A DNA stretch of 9,306 bases from an uncultured Actinomycetes bacterium. GTDB lineage: Bacteria > Actinomycetota > Acidimicrobiia > Acidimicrobiales > Acidimicrobilacustridaceae. The position numbers were made by a program, and so were the translations under genes. Shown here piece by piece: positions 5,789-9,306 of this stretch (its first letter is position 1; each line of letters opens with the position of its first letter). The notes under the pieces were generated by a model. The model had not been told where the DNA came from and searched no databases. It was given only the letters and a program-made list of their open reading frames with translations. The DNA is taken from contig CAMFLJ010000135.1 in NCBI GenBank assembly GCA_945957335.1, positions 1 to 9,306 of the forward strand, written 5' to 3'.

Positions 5789-6603
5789 ACGCTCACGACC
5801 ACATCCGGGTGCGGCCGCCGGCCGTGGCCGGCCTCTTCTACCCGGGCGACGCCGCCGAGCTCGAGGCGCTGGTCCGCGCCGAGCTGGCCGCCGCCGTCCG
5901 CGCCGACGACCCCGCATCGCACCGGCCACCTCACGCGCTCGTGGCGCCGCACGCCGGCTACGTCTACTCGGGCCCGATCGCGGCCAGTGCCTACGCCCGG
6001 GTGCTCCCCCGCCGCGACGAGGTCGAGCGCGTCGTGCTGCTCGGGCCCAACCACCGCGCCCCGCTCCGGGGGATGGCCGTTCCCTCGGTCGATGCGATGG
6101 CCACTCCGCTCGGCACCGTGCCGATCGACGACGGAGCGCGGCGCTCGTTGCTCCGGCGCCGCGACGTGGTGGTCGACGACCGACCGCACGCAGCCGAGCA
6201 CAGCCTCGAAGTGCACCTCCCGTTCCTGCAGGTCGTGCTCGCCCCGGGCTGGACGCTCGTGCCCGTGCTCGTCGGCCAGACCACGGCCGAGCAGGTGGCC
6301 GACCTGCTCGACGGGCTGTGGGGCGGCCCCGAGACGCTGGTGGTGGTGAGCACCGACCTCAGCCACTACCACGACCACGACACGGCCCGGGGGCTCGACG
6401 CCGCCACCGCCGCGTCGGTCGTCGCCGGCCGCTGGGACGACGTCGTGCCCGACCGGGCGTGCGGCGCGTTCCCGTTGCGGGGGCTGATGGTCGAGGCCCG
6501 GCGCCGAGCGCTCGACGTCGAGCTGCTCGACCTCCGCAACTCGGGCGACACCGCCGGCGGCCCATCGCGCGTCGTCGGCTACGGCGCGTTCGCGGTCGGG
6601 TGA
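5785..6603 (+). CDS. amrB: AmmeMemoRadiSam system protein B (MEMO family, AmrB)
   Basis: 272 residues. Homologue of human MEMO1, with a fold resembling class III extradiol dioxygenases. The residues matching the MEMO1 metal site (H49, H81, C244 in human) appear as H56 in APHAGYVYSG (54-63), H90 in GPNHRAP (87-93) and C226 in ACGAFPLRG (225-233). D191 and H194 in STDLSHYHD (189-197) match further conserved pocket residues, and AEHSLEVHLPFLQ (137-149) is another family signature. All candidate ligands are thus kept, so it probably binds iron or copper and may act enzymatically. No signal peptide or membrane segment, so cytoplasmic. The ATG overlaps the amrS stop (ATGA), and AGGTGAGG sits 5 bases upstream, so translation is coupled. 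Its reaction is unknown; acting on the same substrate as AmrS is inferred from the operon. Confidence 0.94.
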   Translation: MNAHDHIRVRPPAVAGLFYPGDAAELEALVRAELAAAVRADDPASHRPPHALVAPHAGYVYSGPIAASAYARVLPRRDEVERVVLLGPNHRAPLRGMAVPSVDAMATPLGTVPIDDGARRSLLRRRDVVVDDRPHAAEHSLEVHLPFLQVVLAPGWTLVPVLVGQTTAEQVADLLDGLWGGPETLVVVSTDLSHYHDHDTARGLDAATAASVVAGRWDDVVPDRACGAFPLRGLMVEARRRALDVELLDLRNSGDTAGGPSRVVGYGAFAVG

Positions 6604-6613
6604 GCGTGCGCTC

Positions 6614-7204
6614 GTGACGACACCGGCCCTCTCCCCCGCCACCCGCCGCTGGCTGACCGACCTGGCCCGCGGCACGGTGCGCGCCGCCCTCGACGACGGG
6701 GCCCTCCGGATGCCCGACCCCGACTCGGTGCCACCGGAGGCCGCCGGCCCGGGTGCCGCGTTCGTGACCCTCCGCCGCGACGGGCGGCTCCTCGGGTGCA
6801 TCGGCTCGATCGAGCCTCGCCGGCCGCTGGCCGACGACGTGGCGGCCCACGCCTACGACGCCGCCTTCCGCGACCCGCGCCTCCCGGCGGTCACCCTCGA
6901 CGACTGGGAGCACATGGACGTCGAGGTGTCGGTGCTCGGGCCGCTCGAGCGCCTCGACGTGCACGACCGCGCCGGGCTGCTCGCGGCCGTGCGCCCCGGC
7001 ACCGACGGCCTGCTGCTCACCAGCCGCGAGGGCCGGGGCACGTTCCTGCCGTCGGTCTGGCACCAGGTGCGCTCACCCGAGGAGTTCCTCGACATGTTGT
7101 GGCGCAAGGCGGGCCTGCGGGCCGGGCGCTGGCCGGCGGACCTGGTGGTCGAGCGCTACCAGGTCACCGAGTTCGGCGAGCACGAGGGCCCGACCCCCCG
7201 CTGA
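6614..7204 (+). CDS. amrA: AmmeMemoRadiSam system protein A (AMMECR1 family, AmrA)
   Basis: 196 residues, normal for bacterial and archaeal AMMECR1-domain proteins. Human AMMECR1 is linked to a contiguous-gene syndrome (Alport, midface hypoplasia, intellectual disability, elliptocytosis). The hallmark six-residue motif, usually LRGCIG, appears here as LLGCIG (59-64), with C62 kept but Arg replaced by Leu. Other family segments are AAFRDPRLPAV (83-93), the EVSVL strand (104-108), GTFLPSVW (142-149) and FLDMLWRKAGL (158-168). No membrane segment. The GTG at 6614 is 10 bases after the amrB stop, with only a weak GGGTGAG before it, so it is likely translated after amrB on the same mRNA. It is the last gene of the cassette and faces pgi across the palindrome. 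Its biochemical role is unknown. Confidence 0.93.
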   Translation: MTTPALSPATRRWLTDLARGTVRAALDDGALRMPDPDSVPPEAAGPGAAFVTLRRDGRLLGCIGSIEPRRPLADDVAAHAYDAAFRDPRLPAVTLDDWEHMDVEVSVLGPLERLDVHDRAGLLAAVRPGTDGLLLTSREGRGTFLPSVWHQVRSPEEFLDMLWRKAGLRAGRWPADLVVERYQVTEFGEHEGPTPR

Positions 7205-7212
7205 CTCCCCGT

Positions 7213-7258
7213 TCTGGCATGCGTCTTGCACCTCCAGGGGTGCAAAACGCATGCCAGA
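7213..7258. terminator. 46-bp near-perfect palindrome, probable bidirectional terminator
   Basis: Left arm TCTGGCATGCGT (7213-7224) pairs perfectly with ACGCATGCCAGA (7247-7258). After one C/A mismatch (7225/7246), TTGCACC (7226-7232) pairs with GGTGCAA (7239-7245), leaving a 6-base centre TCCAGG. It starts 8 bases after the amrA stop and ends 8 bases before the pgi stop, so it is exactly central between convergent genes. There is no T-run, so it would be a stem-only terminator of the kind proposed in actinobacteria, or a member of a palindromic repeat family, or both. It is more AT-rich than its surroundings, unlike chance pairing in GC-rich DNA. Confidence 0.7.
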
Positions 7259-7266
7259 TGCCGAGG

Positions 7267-8904
7267 TCAGGAGCGGCGCAGGGCGCGGTAGCGGCGGATC
7301 AGCGCGCTCGTGGAGGAGTCGTGGGCGAGGTCGGGCTCGGCGTCGGCGGTGAGCTCGGGGATGATCGCCTGGGCCAGCTTCTTGCCCAGCTCCACACCCC
7401 ACTGGTCGAAGCTGTTGATCCCCCAGATGGCGCCCTGCACGAACGTCTTGTGCTCGTAGACGGCGATGAGCTGGCCCAGCACCGACGGGGTGAGCTGGGG
7501 CACCAGGATGGACGTGCTCGGGTGGTTGCCGGCGAAGGTGCGGGCGCTCACCTGGTGCTCGGGCACGCCGTCGGCCCGCACCTGCTCGGCGGTGCGGCCG
7601 AACGCCAGCGCCTCGGGCTGGGCGAAGAAGTTGGCCATGAAGATGTCCTGGTGGGGGCCGACCTCGTGGGCGGGGTGGGCCAGGCCGATGAAGTCGGCCG
7701 GGATCAGCTTCGTGCCCTGGTGGATCAGCTGGTAGAAGGCGTGCTGGCCGTTGGTGCCGGGCTGGCCCCACACGATCTCGCCGGTCTGGGTGCCCACCGG
7801 GCGCCCCCACCGGTCGACCGACTTGCCGTTGCTCTCCATCGAGAGCTGCTGGAGGTAGGGCGTGAGGTGCGAGAGGTAGTGGCTGTACGGCAGCACCGCC
7901 AGGGTCTCGGCCCCGAAGAAGTTGTCGTACCAGACGCCGATGAGGCCGAGCAGGAAGGGCAGGTTGCGCTCCATGGGCGCGGTGCGGAAGTGCTCGTCGA
8001 TCAGGTGGAAGCCGTCGAGCATCTCGCGGAAGCGGTCGGCGCCGATGGCGATCATGAGCGAGAGGCCGATGGCCGAGTCGTAGCTGTAGCGGCCACCGAC
8101 CCAGTCCCAGAAGCCGAACATGTTGTCGGTGTCGATGCCGAACTTCGACACCTCCTCCGCGTTGGTCGACACCGCCACGAAGTGCTTGGCCACCGCCGCG
8201 TCGTCACCGAGCGCGGCCAGGGACCACTCACGGGCCGAGTGGGCGTTGGTCATCGTCTCGAGGGTGGTGAAGGTCTTGGAGGCGATGATGAAGAGCGTCT
8301 CGGCCGGGTCGAGGTCGCGGGTGAGCTCGTAGAACTCGGTGCCGTCGACGTTGGAGACGAAGCGCACGGTGAGGTCGGGGTCGGCGTAGGGCAGCAACGC
8401 CTCGTAGGCCATGTGGGGGCCGAGGTCGGAGCCGCCGATGCCGATGTTCACGACGTTGCGGATGCGCTTGCCGGTGTGGCCCACCCAGTCACCCGAGCGG
8501 ATCCGGTCGGAGAACGCCGCCATCCGGTCGAGGACCTCGTGCACCTCGGGCACCACGTCGGCGCCGTCGACGTCGATGACCTCGGTGCGCGGGGCGCGCA
8601 GGGCGACGTGCAGCACGGCGCGGTCCTCGGTGACGTTGATCTTCTCGCCGGCGAACATGGCGTCGCGCAGCTCCTCGACCCCGGCGGTGCGGGCGAGGTC
8701 GAACAGCAGGCCGAGCGTCTCGTCGGTGAGGCGGTGCTTGGCGTAGTCGACGTAGAGGTCGCCGACCTCGAGGTGCATCCGCTCGCCGCGGCCCGGGTCG
8801 TCGGCGAACAGCTCGCGCAGGTGCACGTCGGCGATGGTGGCCTGGTGGTTGGCGAGCGCCCACCACTGCGGGGTGCGTTCGATCGGCTCGGGGGCGTCGG
8901 TCAT
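7267..8904 (-). CDS. pgi: Glucose-6-phosphate isomerase
   Basis: 545 residues, matching the long bacterial/eukaryal type (E. coli about 549). It interconverts glucose-6-phosphate and fructose-6-phosphate in glycolysis and gluconeogenesis in the cytoplasm. The phosphate-binding region includes VNIGIGGSDLGP (152-163) and ASKTFTT (209-215). Catalytic residues by family alignment are E357 in SMESNGKS, H388 in GQPGTNGQHAF (380-390) and K508 in QWGVELGK (501-508), equivalent to E. coli E355, H386 and K514. Both PROSITE-type signatures are visible. The ATG at 8904 is preceded by GAGGAG with a 5-base spacer. It lies 49 bases downstream of an aldose-1-epimerase-like gene on the same strand, probably in one operon. 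With ppgK in the same window it would carry glucose into glycolysis. Confidence 0.97.
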   Translation of the reverse strand: MTDAPEPIERTPQWWALANHQATIADVHLRELFADDPGRGERMHLEVGDLYVDYAKHRLTDETLGLLFDLARTAGVEELRDAMFAGEKINVTEDRAVLHVALRAPRTEVIDVDGADVVPEVHEVLDRMAAFSDRIRSGDWVGHTGKRIRNVVNIGIGGSDLGPHMAYEALLPYADPDLTVRFVSNVDGTEFYELTRDLDPAETLFIIASKTFTTLETMTNAHSAREWSLAALGDDAAVAKHFVAVSTNAEEVSKFGIDTDNMFGFWDWVGGRYSYDSAIGLSLMIAIGADRFREMLDGFHLIDEHFRTAPMERNLPFLLGLIGVWYDNFFGAETLAVLPYSHYLSHLTPYLQQLSMESNGKSVDRWGRPVGTQTGEIVWGQPGTNGQHAFYQLIHQGTKLIPADFIGLAHPAHEVGPHQDIFMANFFAQPEALAFGRTAEQVRADGVPEHQVSARTFAGNHPSTSILVPQLTPSVLGQLIAVYEHKTFVQGAIWGINSFDQWGVELGKKLAQAIIPELTADAEPDLAHDSSTSALIRRYRALRRS

Positions 8905-8909
8905 CGGGG

Positions 8910-8915
8910 CTCCTC
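8910..8915 (-). promoter_or_regulatory. Shine-Dalgarno site of pgi
   Basis: GAGGAG on the minus strand, 5 bases before the ATG at 8904. This is the clearest ribosome-binding site in the window and fixes the start. Confidence 0.65.
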
Positions 8916-8953
8916 GGTGAGCGGGCGGTGGGCGGGGCGACCTGGGTGTCGGC

Positions 8954-9306
8954 TCAGGTGATCGACACGGCGAAGCGGGCGGTGAAGGAATCTCCGGGCT
9001 CGACCATCGGCGTGGTGCCGGTGCCGAGCGCGTCGGTGGGGGCGGTCATCGGCTCGAGGGCCACGAAGTCGTGGTCGGCCGGGGCGTAGACCTGGGCGAA
9101 GGGGTAGCCCTTGTCGAACACGACGCTGACCCGGCGGCGGCCACCGGCGAGCACCAGGCGGCGCTCGCGGCCGAGGCGGTAGCCGTCGTCGAAGGTGCGC
9201 CCGGCCAGGCGCACGACCTCGGCCGGCTCGGCGACCTCCTCGCCGGTGGGCAGCTGCCGCTCGTCGAGCAGCAGGCGGTGCCGGGCCGGCAGGCCCACCT
9301 TCAGGC
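8954..9306 (-). CDS. Aldose 1-epimerase-like protein, C-terminal part (5' end beyond the window)
   Basis: The reading frame is open to the right edge (…LKVGLPARHRLLLD), so the GTG at 9298 is internal rather than the start. About 116 C-terminal residues are visible. LLLDERQLPTGE matches the stretch in galactose-mutarotase-like proteins that introduces the last part of the beta-sandwich. GRTFDDGY and the final FVALEPMTAPTDAL, followed by PGDSFTARFAVSIT, resemble the EPMT..P..AL and PGESF...F endings of the aldose-1-epimerase family. These enzymes interconvert alpha and beta anomers of glucose, galactose or hexose-6-phosphates. The catalytic His and Glu cannot all be checked because the rest is missing. 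Its place directly upstream of pgi suggests it serves the same pathway, perhaps on glucose or glucose-6-phosphate. Substrate is uncertain. Confidence 0.75.
   Translation of the reverse strand, partial: LKVGLPARHRLLLDERQLPTGEEVAEPAEVVRLAGRTFDDGYRLGRERRLVLAGGRRRVSVVFDKGYPFAQVYAPADHDFVALEPMTAPTDALGTGTTPMVEPGDSFTARFAVSIT

Noticed and set aside
5557..6801. 414-codon minus-strand open frame
   Set aside because: Antisense to amrB and parts of amrS/amrA; no recognisable domain and no start signals.
7205..7266. Possible short peptide gene as an AmrS target
   Set aside because: The 62 bases are filled by the palindrome. Short frames through it have no start signal, and the symmetry explains the sequence better than coding does.
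6796..8961. 721-codon plus-strand open frame
   Set aside because: It is an alternate frame of amrA followed by the antisense of pgi. Repetitive Val/Gly/Glu/His composition reflects pgi codons read backwards.

Overview
The window is very GC-rich chromosomal DNA with strong G/C bias at third codon positions, GTG starts, several likely leaderless genes and a polyphosphate glucokinase. These traits point to an actinobacterium. I would guess a deep lineage such as Acidimicrobiia, but that is inference. No mobile element, CRISPR array, rRNA or tRNA is visible, and no stretch over 300 bases lacks a gene.

Layout. (1) 1-2522, minus strand: a small lipoprotein-like cytochrome c, then a yifB/comM-type AAA+ Mg-chelatase-like gene overlapping dprA by one base (TGATG). 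dprA runs off the left edge. A good promoter lies before yifB. (2) 2579-3729, plus strand: a compact group of a 36-residue single-membrane-segment protein, a histidine-phosphatase (phosphoglycerate-mutase fold) and a small HExxHxxG zincin-like metallopeptidase, separated by 4-base gaps. (3) 3793-4578, minus strand: polyphosphate glucokinase, ending against the metallopeptidase and diverging from the next operon. (4) 4673-7204, plus strand: a complete three-gene AmmeMemoRadiSam cassette, namely amrS (radical SAM enzyme), amrB (MEMO family) and amrA (AMMECR1 family). (5) 7213-7258: a 46-bp near-perfect palindrome centred between convergent stop codons. (6) 7267-9306, minus strand: glucose-6-phosphate isomerase, preceded by the C-terminal part of an aldose 1-epimerase-like gene that runs off the right edge.

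How the genes fit together. Region 1 is a DNA-processing/uptake pair (YifB/ComM and DprA) beside an unrelated electron carrier. PpgK (glucose to glucose-6-phosphate using polyphosphate), Pgi (glucose-6-phosphate to fructose-6-phosphate) and the epimerase (sugar anomers) form a glucose-entry set around the Amr cassette. The Amr cassette is the most interesting part. Its three families travel together across bacteria and archaea and have human homologues (MEMO1, AMMECR1), yet I know of no settled reaction for the set.
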